DNA of 64,000 bases from Cruorifilaria tuberocauda (Eukaryota > Nematoda > Chromadorea > Rhabditida > Onchocercidae), in assembly GCA_013365365.1 (NCBI GenBank), contig JABVXU010000007.1:434001-498000 (forward strand). The letters are read 5' to 3'. Each line of letters opens with the position of its first letter. Within the stretch, counting starts at the first letter, position 1. A program made the translations under genes and the position numbers. This document shows, piece after piece, positions 1 to 16,044 of the stretch. The notes under the pieces are model-generated. The model searched no databases. It was not told the DNA's origin and was given only the letters and a program-made list of their open reading frames with translations.

Positions 1-3000
1 TCTTCCATCGAATGAACATTACCACGTAGTAAATTAATTTCTTCTTCATATTCATTTAAACGTAACTTATCACTTTCAGTCTGAAATATTCTGAATAAAT
101 ATTGAATTGTTTTTTTTAAATTAAAATTTATCGCAGTAAGTATATTTAAAACTTTGATAAAAACTGTCATATTTAAATTTACGAATGCACTACATTAAAA
201 AAATCAGAAAGAAAGAGGGAGAGAGAAGGAGAAAGAGAAAAAAGCGATGAAAACTTTTTTAAGAAGTTGTTGATTTTCTTCCTCCAACTGTTTTTTGCGT
301 TCTTCACACTGTTGTGAGTAGCAATCAATAAGAGATACTGATAAACCAAGATTTAAGCTTTCTTCAAATCCTTTATCAACCACTGTATGATTTGACGCAT
401 TCGATTCCATCTTTCTGAAAAATTTCTCCAAAATTCAACACTTATTGGTTAAAAATGAAAAATCGAAATTATTTTTTTGAATCTAAATTCAATTTGAATA
501 TAAATTTCGACCCATGCTTTGAATACTGAGTGTAATTTTCATTAAAAATTTTCAATTAATTTAATGAATTACTACAAGCTTACGCATACTCAATATATGT
601 TCGTAAGCGTTCATTTTCACTTCGATACTTCTCTAAATCAGATGTACTGTCTTGTTGTGTTTTGAATATTTGATTCTTGAGTACCATTTCCAGTTGAGCA
701 GCTTTCATTCTCCATGCCCTTGCTTCATTTTTATAAGCCTTAATGAAAGAATTAAATTTCACTCATCTTTTTATCACTTAATTTACTGTATTTTCAATAC
801 AACAATGAATAGAAACTTATAATTGACCAATTTGTTGATTTAAAAAATATTTTATATTTATATCAGAAAGGTTACTTCAAAATTTGTAGAAATTGAGGAA
901 TATCCTTTCTCATTCATATAGAGAAACAAATTGTACAAAATTTAGCTTCAGATAAGAGAACAAATACTGAGGAGGAAATTTGTGCTAAATTAATATCTAA
1001 CCTGTAACTGAAGTGGTAAATCCTGTGGAATTTGCGCAGCTCGAAATTCCATAGCATGTTCAACCTAAAAATTACTTTCTTCCATTTCATTACATTATCT
1101 AATTAAGTTTTACTAAAAAGTGAATATCAGTTAGATAATCCAAAAATTTGAAAAGGCATTGATACTTATAGCCTGCAGTGAGAAAGAGGAACCTGAGGTG
1201 AAGGTGGAAATGAAGATGATATTTGTGGTGGCGGTGATGATGATGATGATGATTGTGGCAGTGGTAATGGTGATAGTAATTCCGGCGAGCAAATTATGCT
1301 ATCAGTTGCTTCTGTCATTACTTCCGCATCTTTAACTTCCACTTTAACTTTCTCTCCTTCCAATTGTTTTAATGCAATTTTCAATTTCAGCATTTCCGAT
1401 CGTGCATCAACTGCCTCCTGAATCAATTGTCGCACACGAATCTGGAATTAACCTACCAAAATAATTTTTGTTTTAATTCCATTCATTTGAGGAAGGAATT
1501 GTTCAAACGTACAAAAGATGTAAATAGCTTTACTTGTGGAAAGCAGTTGACAACTGAGGATTTCGCCAAAAATTAAAAAATATTAACAAAATTGATTTCT
1601 CCATTTCAATTTAATTTAAATCTGACGCGACGACTTACCTCATGGTTATCGATAAGCTTTTGTTTCTCCCGCTCACAACCATCGTTGAATTCTTTCTGCC
1701 GAAGTAATAGATCTTGTTTATCCATGTTTTTAATAGAACTTACCATTATTTCCAAATCACGCAACTGATTACGTAACTCATTTAAATGCAATTCTTTATC
1801 TTCCAACTGAGCCAATGCTAATCTAAGATTTATAATTTATATAATTAAAAAATTTCGCAGATAATTAGAAAAATGATTTAAATAACTGTAAAAAAACTCG
1901 TTATCAAAGTACTCTTATCATATTTATTTGTTAAATTCGGGAAATATTAGATTAGCAGAAAAAATATATAATAAATTCATTTTCTGCACTAACGCGTAAA
2001 AAGTGAATAAGAATTGAATAGTTGGTAACATTTTTCGAAATGAAAAATGAAAAAAGCAAACTTTAATTGTTTTTTGAGATGATAAATTTCTTTGGATCGT
2101 TGTTGTGTCGGTGTCAAATATTTATCATTATCACTAGATTCCTTATCATGATGATTATGCGTACAACCCCATTTACTACAATGTAGAATGTTCCTAAAAA
2201 ATGAATAAAATATGGCGAATTTTCAGATAATTTCTAAAAAAATTGACAAAAACAAAAAAACTTCAATGTTACTTTTATATTGCTTTAAAATCATGGAAAT
2301 TAAAATCTTTTTTGAATATTATCTCAAATAATTATTATTCATTCAATATCATATTTGATTTATCTCTTATAAATGTAGTTATGTATTACATTTTAATGAA
2401 AGATGTATAAATAAATGTATACAGAAACAAATGGATATTTATTAAAAGTATTCAATGTTTTTGAATTCATGCTTAATGCTAGAGCTTTCTATTAAATCTT
2501 TAGTTTAATGATTTCCATTTTGCTTAATAATACTTTATATAGCTTTAATAAAAGAAAGATAAATATTACTTCGTACTCTTCCCGAACCACCATTTACCAG
2601 CAATATGAGAATTACCAATAGCTGCATTTGATTGTAATTGAACATTATCATGTTGCTGATCATTATTAGCATCATTATTACCAACTCCAGCGAATTCATT
2701 ATCAGCATGAGATACTTCTTCATCTTCATTTTCATCATCATCATCATCATCGTATAATATTTCTGTTTGTCGCTCTAATTTTGTACCTTTCTGTGCTGCA
2801 CTTATAGTAAGAGGAATTTTTCTCAGATATTCTGCAAAAAAATTATTATTTTAATCAAATGTAAATTTTAGAAAAACATTATTTAATTTAGCTTGGTGTG
2901 TTTGTTACATTTTAATGAAAAATTTACAAATGAATGTTGACGAATAATTAATTATTTAATGTTTTTATAATTTCTGTTTAATACTAAAGTCTTCTACTTA

Positions 3001-4133
3001 AATCTTTATTTAATAATTTCTATTTTTGCTTAATTAATAATTATTTATTACCATTGCACCTAATACTTGGTCGAGATGATGATAAATGTTGAGCGGTTGA
3101 AATTGGAGTAATTATTGGTACTTGAACATCATCATTTTCAGTAACTTCATCAGACGTTGTGTCACCAAAAATAGCTACTGCAATAAAACTATAAAAGTGC
3201 ATTGTCATTTAATTATATAATTTATTTAATTACAAATTCATCAGTACTTATATTTTTTTAATTTTATGCGATAGCCAAAGAGATAAAAAACTTAATTGAA
3301 TAATTAAATTTAATTGATAGTAAAGTAATGGCTACAATGGATAATTTTGATTTGACATATTTTCAAAAAGAAGAAAGAATACGTGTTATTTCACTCGTTT
3401 AGATTGGCCAATTTGTTTGATTTGACAACATCTTGAGATTAAATATTAAACATATAATAGAGAGTAAGAATGTTGATTTTAGCTTGTACCTGCATTCTTC
3501 TCAGACCAGGTGAGAGTTAATTTCGGGATTTTTGTGGTCGGACGATCCGTAAATTGATCGGAAGGTTGCTTTAATTTCAAAAATTCTCCAGTTACATTTC
3601 GCTCTGCAGCATCGTTGCGAGGAAAATTACCATGTGATGAAGATCGTTTTAAAATGCCCTAAAATAATAAGTTGTACCCTCTCATTATTTTAGTCACATT
3701 TCAGTTATCCATTAGCTAAATCTATTTACAGCTTCAATTATTTTCAATCATCTAATTAAGGATGATAACTGAAAATTGAGACTATTTCTGAAATTGATCG
3801 GCGATTAAAATTCAAATATTTCAGAATTCCATAAAATTTAAAAGATTTAAGCTTAAAAAGAGAATGTTATTGATTGCCTTGTTTCTCTTCTTCCAATATT
3901 TTAAGCCATAAAAATCAATGAAAATAGTAATATTTTTTGTTGAAATTTTTTCCGAAATCTTAAAGCTATACAATTTGAACTTTATAATATCTAATATCAA
4001 ACCTTTTTAGGCATCAACTGTGTAGAGGTAGATGCACCATCAGGTGCAACGACGATGACAGCTTCTTGGGTTGCTGTACTTGGTGTTGCTTCATCGGGAA
4101 CCGTTTTTGGTAAGTTCATATGTTGAGCTCCAG
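1..4133 (-). CDS. Coiled-coil protein, tentatively syntaphilin/syntabulin-like (3' end outside window)
   Basis: Eleven exons join in phase on the minus strand: 4133-4003, 3658-3490, 3177-3052, 2831-2570, 2193-2062, 1822-1639, 1441-1193, 1064-1002, 738-584, 414-255 and 80-1, with the frame open at the edge. The first exon follows a TTTACAG acceptor and has an ATG at 4119, so either it is trans-spliced or an upstream exon is missing; the frame is also open upstream of the ATG. The N-terminal half is low complexity, with a run of six Asp at about 2730-2750. Then comes a Cys/His-rich stretch (HCSKWGCTHNHH), the motif YLTPTQQ, and a long heptad-type coiled coil (HLKKQLKLALAQLEDKEL and onwards). 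A Ser/Pro-rich linker at 1193-1290 separates it from more coiled coil. The YLTPxQQ motif leading into a coiled coil resembles syntaphilin/syntabulin, which anchor or link mitochondria to microtubules. That identity is an inference from memory; other coiled-coil adaptors are possible. Confidence 0.68.
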
Positions 4134-6960
4134 CTGTAAAGAAGCTTTTAATAGTTCATAAAGTTAAGTAAGATCAAGTCCAATTAATTACGGTTACGTT
4201 ACTTGTGCTTCCACAATTTCTCAATCGATTTCTTTCAGTTTGAAAACTTTCCTTGCCAAACTTCTTTTTCCAAAGAAAGGTCAAAGTTGAGTTTTTTCTT
4301 TTTATAAATGAACTCAAATTATCATTGAATTTATTGCCAGAAGGTTAAATTTTCATGGTTGGAAGCGATTTCAGATCAGAATTTTTTTGAAAATATTATT
4401 TAAAAAACAATTTTGAGATAGCCAAAATGCATTGAGCGTATAAAGAGCATAATCCGAATGTTTAATTCTTCATTTCAGGTATGGACATGAAAGGAAGTTA
4501 ACTTAATGAATCAATTCATGAAGAAAGTAAGAAGCAACTCAAAATAGTTTATTAGAAGCATGTTGCTTTAAGAATGTTAGTTTAGTATAAATATTACACT
4601 TATCGTGTTCAATTTTCACTCTGAAATATTTGATGAATGAAAGTTACAGGTAAATTAATTTAAAAAAACTTCTCGCTTAGACAAAACTGTAAATGATATT
4701 GCGCATATCTTATTTTCCATATTTCTAATTAAAAATAGAGCACTTATTTGCAAATATATACTCATATTATTAATTAATTTAGCAATTAATTTGTTATGAA
4801 TAATTAATTTATGTATTTGCAAAAGTGAAATTTAAACTGATCATTTGAAAAAAGGAAACTCATAGCTACAAGCTGCAAAGATGAAAATATTGAAATGAAA
4901 AAAAAAGAGGATTTTTTTAGAATTCGCTAGCAATCGAACATCTGTTATCTTTGTGTTACATTCGAAATTTGAATAAATTAGGTACGTATCATATTTTGAT
5001 AGCGAAAAATATTTATGAAAGTGAAAACTTCGAGTGATCATCAGTAATAAAACTGAGAGCTGCAAGCTACTAAGGTAAGAATAACAAAAATATTTTGCCT
5101 GCGAGATATCATCGCATATTATCATCATCATCATCATCATCATTATCATCCACTGCAAGCTGCACCATTAGAGAATGAAAATTGAAAACATTGTTCTTAG
5201 CATCCTCTTGCTTATCTGTATCATAGCTCATAAAATAATTCATCACGAATGTTTTCCACATTATATTTTCTTTTTCATTTAATTACATTAAATTAAGAAC
5301 CAATTGCTAATTAATGTAATTAGAATTAGGCAATAATTCAGAATCTATTCAGAATGCAGAATTCTAAATATTTTCGAATTTACTACTCGCATATTTTTTC
5401 TTTGATTATTTCAATTCTAAAAATTTTAACATCTTACTAATTGTAAAATGGTAGATGGATTTTGAAATGTATGAGAGATGAACTCTATCAATCAATCTCT
5501 AAATGCGATAATTTTTATCCCTAGTGTCTTCATAAGTGATAAATATGCTCTTTAAGAAACCTTGCAATCGTATTATTAGCATTCTATTTTTTTAGTTCAA
5601 AATTGCTGTTATGCCTGGCACAAATAATTTTTAAGTGCAAAATGAAAGCTCGAAACCAGAGAAATTGAAAATTGCGTTCTTAAAAAATGCTGCTTCGTCT
5701 ACAACTTTTGATTAATTACACACTAATAAGTTCGCATCTATTTCAGATTTTTCAAACTTTCAAACTTATCGCATCTAATTTTGTTTTCATTAAAACCTGC
5801 TATTTAAAGAATAATATTAAATACAAATTTTAAAAGACTTGAGATCCTGCTAGTTCTGATAACAGTTGAATATGAAGAAATGATGATTGAAGATGATAGA
5901 AGAAAGTGAAATAGGAAAAGTGGAATGGATTTCTATCATTTTTTTCTTAAGTTTCAACAAAGCAGAACAGAAAATCCGGTGTTGAAGGATAATATTCAGG
6001 AATTTTAGTGCTTAACAAAACCAACAAAAAATCTACGCTCAAAATATCGTATGCCCACAGAAGGAAAGATTCTTTATGAATAATAATATTCAATTCCACG
6101 AAATTATGAATAAGTAGTAATAGGATAAAACATAAAAGAAATTGAGTGAAAAAATATAACAAATCACCTTAATTTCATATCACGCAAAACCTCCTTTCAA
6201 ATTTCAGGTAAAAAAAGAACTTCGCAGTAAAGTTCTACTTTTTCAATTTCAAAAAGAATCGTATGAAATTGAAACGATCTGTTGTAAAATCTCTTTGCTT
6301 TAGTTATAGTAACGTGTTAGGCGAATAAAATTTAACGAAGATAGTATAAAGATGAAATAAAATGTTTATCACAGCAAATTCACAAAACATTGATCAAAAT
6401 GACTTCTGCAAATTTTAATTACGATAAATAAATCAAGCGTAGTTCAATATAAGAAACACGTCAGAGTAAAACAACAATTTCGAGCGAAGATGGTGTTTAA
6501 CTCCTCATCCGTATTCAAAGGGAGAAGCCATTAATTTACTCTGCAAGCAGAGTTAAATAGCAGAGCAAATATAACACCTTCTCTCTCTTCCCCTTCCGTT
6601 GTGCTCAATATATCCGCAAAACTTACTGCTAATTATTCTATCAGCTCAAACAAACAGTAAGTAGTCTTAGTTACGTTCACTCACTAAGGATACATTTATA
6701 TCGCTGAAAATGGAATATATACAGATTTAATTTCGCGGGGATGAAAATTTATTAAAATCTCAATTTCCCTAATCTTGCTATATTGCTTTGATGTAGTATG
6801 AACGACGTTAATATATTCTGATATTCGATCAATATATTGTGGTAAAAAAGATTTCTTGTGAAGCTTTTTTGCCAAAAAAGCTGCATTAATAATTTTACCG
6901 TTTCTGTAAAAAATTAGTAACAATAAGGTGAAATGTCGAAGACTGAACTTTAATGTATAA
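4134..6960. other. Intergenic, upstream of coiled-coil gene and downstream of NKAP
   Basis: I see no convincing coding exon here. It probably holds the promoter or outron of the coiled-coil gene and the NKAP 3' UTR. An ATC triplet microsatellite lies at about 5118-5150. A pyrimidine-rich patch with somewhat higher GC at about 6490-6680 could be promoter sequence, but nothing decides it. Confidence 0.5.
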
Positions 6961-9885
<2,925 letters not shown>

Positions 9886-9902
9886 AGCTTATAATCAGAT
9901 CT
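9886..9902 (-). promoter_or_regulatory. Probable spliced-leader trans-splice acceptor of NKAP
   Basis: Read on the minus strand, TGTTTTAG ends at 9901 and is followed by 15 bases and then the NKAP ATG. No upstream in-frame coding exon is evident. A T-rich acceptor this close to the start is the usual nematode SL1 arrangement. Inferred from sequence only. Confidence 0.5.
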
Positions 9903-10491
9903 AAAACAATAAAACAATAAATATATGCCAAAGTTTTACATGTGAATGAAGTGAACAGAAAGCAAACAAAAAAGTCGAAAATGCTTTTTGCCATTTCTTT
10001 TCTTAGTAGATCAGAAGTTTATCACATGTAAAATTATAACTGTCATTGCATTATGAAGAGCATAAAATAAAACAAAACATATTAATTTCAGCGTTTTCTA
10101 AGAAATTAAAAATGAAAAGAATCTGAACTCTAATTCGAATTTACGTAATCATCTCCTCCACCTTCCGTATTCTATTCTGTTATTTTACAAAACTTTTTGA
10201 TCATTCCTAATCAAGTACTACGCCTCCAATTATTTACCCTCTCGCAACCTTCTCTTATTTCAGCATTATTTAATCTTATCATTTCTTAATTCGCTCACCT
10301 TACTTCTCCCAATTTCCGATAGAGTTCCTACTGGAAAAGCTCTTAAAGTAATTTTGTAATATAAAAACACTCACATGACTAATTTTGTATAATTAAGACT
10401 TATAATAACACTTATAAAGGAATTCTTAACTTATAAAACAATCAAAGTATTTCTGTTGCCCCAAATTCTATATTATAGAAATTTTTCGTAT

Positions 10492-10562
10492 CAAAGAATT
10501 CTTTTTTTACCACCTTTTCTCTTCAAAGAATTCTTTTTTTACCATCTTTTCTCTTCAAAGAA
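10492..10562. repeat. Two-copy tandem repeat, unit about 32 bp
   Basis: A unit starting CAAAGAATTCTTTTTTTACC and ending TTTTCTCTT occurs twice head to tail with one or two differences, followed by a third partial copy (CAAAGAA). Confidence 0.85.
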
Positions 10563-10569
10563 CTTGATA

Positions 10570-10745
10570 GCCGCTGCCTAATCACTGATTATCATTTGCA
10601 TGTCTACGTGATATGCTACAGACTTCATCCGTTATATGCCTACGTGTCTTATCACTAATCTCTTAAATGTCTATTGATATACCACGACTTTATCTCTTAC
10701 ATGTCTATATAATAACCATTTATCTATTGTATATCCAGACAATTT
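10570..10745. repeat. Degenerate minisatellite, 'TGTCTACGTGAT' type, copy A
   Basis: Loosely periodic units of about 35 bp contain TGTCTACGTGATA, a short spacer and ACTTCATCTCTTA-like segments. The same unit type is longer and clearer at 18650-18960. Both are followed by a related stretch (CAATTCCTAYTTAAACYTT near 10887 and 19137). Confidence 0.65.
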
Positions 10746-11296
10746 TATGTTCATATACAATCACACAACGATGGGAATATATATATCGATTGTTAGAAAA
10801 TCTCACGCACCAAAAAAGAATTCTCTCACAGTTTTTCTAAATGAAGTCTCAAATGAGGTTGCATTATTCTGATCCTCTAATCGACCAATTCCTATTTAAA
10901 CCTTTAAACGGTTCTTCATTCATAATTCATGATATTTCTAATTGTCATTAATAATTATCCTATCTTCCACGATTAAATCTTACTCTTATCCCGCGAAACA
11001 ACTACTCGAATCAAAACACTTTGAAGTAGCTCATCACCAGAAATGACGGTAGCTAGGAGGAACGAAGTGATGTATGAACGAACTTTGCACCTATTATTTG
11101 CGAAAAGTTAAATATCACAGAACTTTTATTCGGTAGAAATCACCGGTTTTCCACGAGTTCTGTTTCTAGAATTATCCAATCCCTTCAAAATGCTCTTCTG
11201 AAATGCTTGATTATCCAAGTTTGAATGAAGATGTGTAAAGAGTGAATTCTTACACTATTTGCAGGAATCTAATATCTTCTGATATATCATCCTTTT

Positions 11297-11605
11297 TGCG
11301 ATTTTTCCAAGCATTATGAAAATGAATGGCGACGATTGAGTATCGAAGATAAAATTCCTTGATTTTTCCAAGCATTATGAAGACGAGTTGTTATAGTTGG
11401 GTCTCGAAGACAAAACGTTGAAATGTAATAAGTGGAGCAACCAATTTTGATTTTATTATACCAGTGCATGCTACATCTCAACCTTCGAAGGTGAACTTTA
11501 CCCTTCTTGGTCTTCACCGAAACTATTGAGCCAGTTTCATCCTTTTTATGGTCTTTCCGAACGTTATGAAGATGAATAGTTTCGAAGATATCTTTCGAGA
11601 AATAA
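11297..11605. repeat. Degenerate tandem repeat, unit about 62 bp
   Basis: The motif TTTTTCCAAGCATTATGAA followed by RATGAA...TCGAAGA recurs at about 11300, 11362 and, more diverged, 11550 (CTTTCCGAACGTTATGAAG). The minus-strand ORF running through here is generated by the repeat and I do not treat it as a gene. Confidence 0.65.
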
Positions 11606-12018
11606 AACAGCAAACTTTCATCACTTCAAATGGCTGCCATATTTCTCCGGTACCCGTCAATTGGTTGCTGACGGAAGCCAAAATATACGATTAGTTGCGT
11701 TAGAGATCAATAAGCCAAGCTGTTGGCAATAATAGCAACGAAGAAGGATCAAACGGCTGGGATAGCGATCAACAGGAATATAAACGGAAAAGATTTGGAA
11801 GGTTGGAATGTAATTCGATATATAATCTAACTGCAATCTACAACGTCGAGAACGATCGATTCAATCGAACATCACTTCAGCATCAACGAAGTTCAGTTTT
11901 TCAACGAAAATTCAAGGACAATCCAAAGAAATCAAGAATGACAAAGGAGAGTGTGAGCATGCATATGACTGTTAATATGTTTTATTACTTTGTATATGAC
12001 ACTGTTTATAATAACGTA

Positions 12019-12403
12019 TAAGGTCTAAGTAAGGTTATTGTCTATAATATCATATTATAATAAAGAATATTATCGACGTAAGATAATAAAAAAAATATCC
12101 AGTCCATATTCATGCAATAAAATATCTGATTTCAAGATATTCAAGATGTTGCAAGTGCCATCCCGACTCACAAACCAGAAAAAATTATTGGAGAAAGTTT
12201 ATGTATTGTATGAGTGCATGGACCGAATTCTTTCTTTATGACTCTGTTACATCGAATAATCATTTGTTGTGCATTATTAACAATATTGTATGCAAGTAAT
12301 GAAGCATATGAACAGTCACATATCTCTTCTATATAATCCTTTTCTAACTCTGTCAGTCGTGTCAATTGTTGGACTGTCGAATTATCACCTTACTTAGACC
12401 TTA
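12019..12403. mobile_element. TIR-bounded element (MITE-like) of about 385 bp
   Basis: A 17-base sequence TAAGGTCTAAGTAAGGT at 12019-12035 is repeated perfectly in inverted orientation at 12387-12403. The outer dinucleotide on both sides is TA, compatible with a TA target duplication as in Tc1/mariner-type MITEs. There is no transposase. The interior is not low complexity: on the minus strand it is open from about 12376 to 12168. Confidence 0.6.
12168..12376 (-). pseudogene. Exon-like ORF inside the TIR element
   Basis: After a possible acceptor (ATTCGACAG) the minus strand stays open for nearly 70 codons with a coding-like composition (LTRLTELEKDYIEEICDC, then AYNIVNNAQQMIIRCNRV), ending in TGA at 12168. 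I do not recognise the protein. It may be an exon captured by the element or the remnant of an older gene; no flanking exons are visible. Confidence 0.35.
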
Positions 12404-14583
12404 GATATCTTTCTAGTCCTCGAATTTTGAACAGAAAATTGAACTCTAGTGAGATAATATTACCGTTGATGCTGAGGTTGATCTGACTGAATCGATCGTA
12501 CTGACATTGAGAATGGGTATTTCAATTTTTCGTTTACATTCCATTCCCACTGATGGTTTTTCCCATCATACTATCTATTTGATCCTCTCTGATTACGATT
12601 ATTGTTACTTATCGATCATTATCGATCATTGACGGTCCTCTATGCAATTAATTGCATCCTAAGATTTTCGTCTACTCCTGATCAAAAAGTATACTTTAAC
12701 TGATAACTTTATATGCTTTGGTTTATAATGCTTCCAATTTCAGTTGCTGTAATAGAACTTGCAAGATATTTTGATTGATCTTATGATCAAATAATTGAAA
12801 AGTTAACCATGTTGTTATTTCTTTTAAAAAATATTTTAAAAGTTTCACTTGCTATAGAAACAACACGAAACATTCTTCACAGTTACAACTTTAATCAACC
12901 TTTCATTCCTGAATCTTATTAAAGTTTGTGCTATCACATTTTTTTGCAGCTACTATTTATCGTAATGCATGAAAAAATGTAATTCTAATAAATATAAAAA
13001 AATAAAATTCCGATAATCAAATGGTATCAGCAGAGTTTCACCTCTTTGACTATGTTAGCTCATGAAGAAAAAGTAAAACGTATCGAGCATCTGGAAATCA
13101 TACAGATATTAAGAAATACTTTTACTTATAAACACTTTTTACAGAAGTTAATGGGAAATCGAACTGATTGGAGAAACAATGGCGATAGTAAGTCATTTCG
13201 AAATATTTTGCGTTGAAATTCTTGCAGTTAGCAGCATTATACATAACCTGAAAATGGCATAATATAACTTTCCAGTGTTTCTTAATGATCTTGACCTTAA
13301 TGAAATTGATATTGGTGAGAATAATGAATAAAATATTCATGTCTTTCTTCAAGAACAAGAACTAGAATTATGGTTGGAACATAAAATTTAATGCTCCTTT
13401 GATGGAGAATATTTTTAAGTAAGTTCATACACTTCTCTTCTATGCATGCACTACTATACATGGAAAAAACTGGGAAAGAAAACTTATGTGTACTTAATAT
13501 ACTTATAGAATGTTTATTTATTTTCAAAACAGAATGAACTTTTATTAACAGCTCAGGGATTTAAAAATGGAATTTTGATTTAAAAAACAGTTTCTGTTTA
13601 TCTGACAACAAGAATATCACCGCAGTTTTTTCCGGTTTTTTTAAACAAAAAGAAGGAAGGATTTATGGAAGAGATGAAAATGTCATGAACTTGTTCATAT
13701 TGAAAAAGGTTAAGTTATACAACTTTATAAGTACTTGGTATTATGAAATTTTGTAATCGACCCATACATTCGGTTAAATGAAAGTGGCAGTATTCGGTTC
13801 AGCGCTTTAATATGGCAAAAGAAGAAAGAAAATTGAGAATTCGTTATTTACAAATAGTTGTTTACAAATACAATAGTCAATATTTTACTTGTATAATTTC
13901 ATTGTTTATTACGAGAATTTAGTACGTCAGTGAAAATCAGTTTCAATAACCCTCACTCGATAATGTCAAATTTGAAAAATCGATGGATAAATTTGTTTGT
14001 GTATTCGTGATGATGCTTTTTGTTTAAATAGGAACAGAGAGAAATGCACTATTTGCTTAAAACAAACAGAATAAACTCAAACAAAATCAGAAACCCATAG
14101 CACATACTCATTGCCTGTATTGCTTTCTGCAAAGTTGATGTTCTTCAGGAAGAAGGTTTGGTTAATTCATATTTGTTTAAAGCTTTTTAATGAGATATTT
14201 CTTTTAAGTTTCTGATGATGCTCTGTTGGTAAAAGTTAAGATTAGTAAAATTTAAATGTAAATGATAGTGAAAATTAAAAAAGATAAATCAAAGCAAATC
14301 ACATAAAGCGATAATTTATATTTGCATAAAATTTAATGAAAGATAATTTATCAGTAATATCGGGATTTTAATCTTATTGTTAAAAATTGTACTTAATGAG
14401 GACGTGATATGAGAATGCACTTTGTAATTAAAATTTCCTTACTGCTACATATCCGTTTTTCAATAGTTAAATAAGTATATCTTTAGTAATAGCTCTGTAA
14501 ATAGGTCAGAAATAATTGATTTTTGAATTAAGAAGATCAGACCTTTGCCAGTGATAATCCGCTTATCATTTCTAACTTAATCC

Positions 14584-14598
14584 CCACCGCGTCGGTGG
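14584..14598. promoter_or_regulatory. GC-rich palindrome upstream of 14683 gene
   Basis: CCACCG-CGT-CGGTGG is a perfect 6-bp inverted repeat with a 3-base centre, about 85 bases upstream of the ATG in otherwise very AT-rich DNA. It could be a binding site for a dimeric factor. Function is inferred only. Confidence 0.4.
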
Positions 14599-14682
14599 AG
14601 AAAAAAGTGTACAAACACTGTCAGCTGTTTAATTTTAGGAGTATTTTGATAAAAGTTTTTTTTATAGGTGAAATAAAAAATT

Positions 14683-16044
14683 ATGAAATTTCAAATGCTG
14701 CAATATTTTCAGCCTAAAGCATCAGTGAGATCAGTAAGCCCATTGCGACCGATAACATCAGTAGAATTGCCTGATCCAGTTTCTTCATCGAAAAATACTT
14801 CTTGCTATTCACGTGTAAAAGAAGCAAACAGTAACTGTAACCGTTTGAACAAACCATTAGACGGTTATCGTCCAATTACACCGATACCATCCTTTGACAT
14901 TTTACCTGCCTCAATACCACGTATCGAAATTGACAAAGTTACCGCTAATGGATTTTCATCGCAAAATCAATATAACACTACGCCCGCTTTTTACGGTTAT
15001 TTTTGTTTGTTATCAATTTGTCTTTGATTATCAAGTTTGCTTCTCAGATATTTCTTCAGTTTCGAATGTAAATATCAAATTCTCGTAGACATAATTTGAT
15101 TCTTAAAAAGTTCGTCAAATAATTAGTGGAATTAAGAATTAACAAATTTTACTCTCATTCATACTTCCATTCATTGTATATAGATTGGAAATTAGTAAAA
15201 TATTTTCATATGTATAAGAATGAATATCATTGCATAGTCCAAAATAACAATTACGGTTTTTTTTATTACATAAGTGCTGATATTAATCTCGATAAGAACC
15301 ATATGTTTCAGATCACTCGCCGCGGTCTGATGATTCCTATGGCTTTTTTTCTCACTCAACCCGTTCTGATAGCGGTGATACAATACCTTCAGGAAACGCT
15401 ATTTCTATGCTTAATTCAATGATTCCATTTAAAAAAATTACCAAAGAAAGCCGTTGGGTATCGGTGCATGATGGGCGTCCGGTCAGTCCTTACATTAGAA
15501 CTGTTGCATATGTTCCCAAATATTCCGGTCAGGAATACGTTAAAAATGCGTGCAACGGCAGGAATTATCATTATCATTATAATGACGGATGCAACTTGCA
15601 ATCAAAGTAAGTTCTTAAATACAGAAGATCTAAAATATCGAGCATTTGATTCATCATTGTATATGAATTCTTTTCTATTTGGTTAAATTCAATCAAACTT
15701 TTAACGTATTCATGAATTATTTTTAAAATAGTTTGAAGTAGAATAATGATAAAAATGTTTCATAAAAGTTGGATTATTTCTGGAATTTCCATATTAGAAC
15801 CGTAATACTATTTTAAGGCAAGTAACTTACCAGAACAAAATGTGTTCATCAAAAGCTAATATCGGTATCAGAAGTACCGGCTCGTGTGATCCGTGTTCGA
15901 TCTTTATTGAAAACCCACTGTACAGAGACTGATCCATTTACTATTTGTTCACACTTAACCTTTGAATCGTCTTACCGTAGAATATTGTTAGTTAGAATTC
16001 GAAGTTTACCTTTAACAGTAAATCGAAGTTTGATTCATTTTTGA
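14683..16044 (+). CDS. Protein of unknown function, 272 aa
   Basis: Three exons, 14683-14995, 15312-15606 and 15834-16044, join with matching phases and give 272 codons plus TGA. The ATG lies 15 bases after TTTTTTATAG, a likely trans-splice acceptor, with an in-frame TAA between. If the second intron is retained the protein stops at 15609, but the AAA|GTAAGT donor there is strong, so I prefer splicing. The N-terminal half is rich in Ser, Pro and Asn (SVSPLRPITSVELPDP, HSPRSDDSYGFFSHSTRSDS) and looks disordered. The centre has KKITKESRWVSVHDGRPVSP, and the C-terminal third is basic and more ordered (PARVIRVRSLLKTHC, YRRILLVRIRSLPL). I see no known domain, signal peptide or membrane segment. 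It converges tail to tail with the BUB1-like gene, 414 bases away. Confidence 0.62.

Larger units (their letters stand above)
9903..14660. other. Repeat-rich intergenic region
   Basis: The stretch between NKAP and the next plus-strand gene has no gene I can support outside the listed elements. It contains a 32-bp direct repeat, two families of degenerate tandem repeats and a TIR-bounded element. About 12.4-14.56 kb shows only AT-rich sequence with short chance ORFs. Confidence 0.6.

Noticed and set aside
2535..2750. Minus-strand Met-rich ORF
   Set aside because: Out-of-frame reading of the GAT array in a real coding exon of the coiled-coil gene.
11314..11613. 99-aa minus-strand ORF
   Set aside because: Lies on the 62-bp degenerate tandem repeat.
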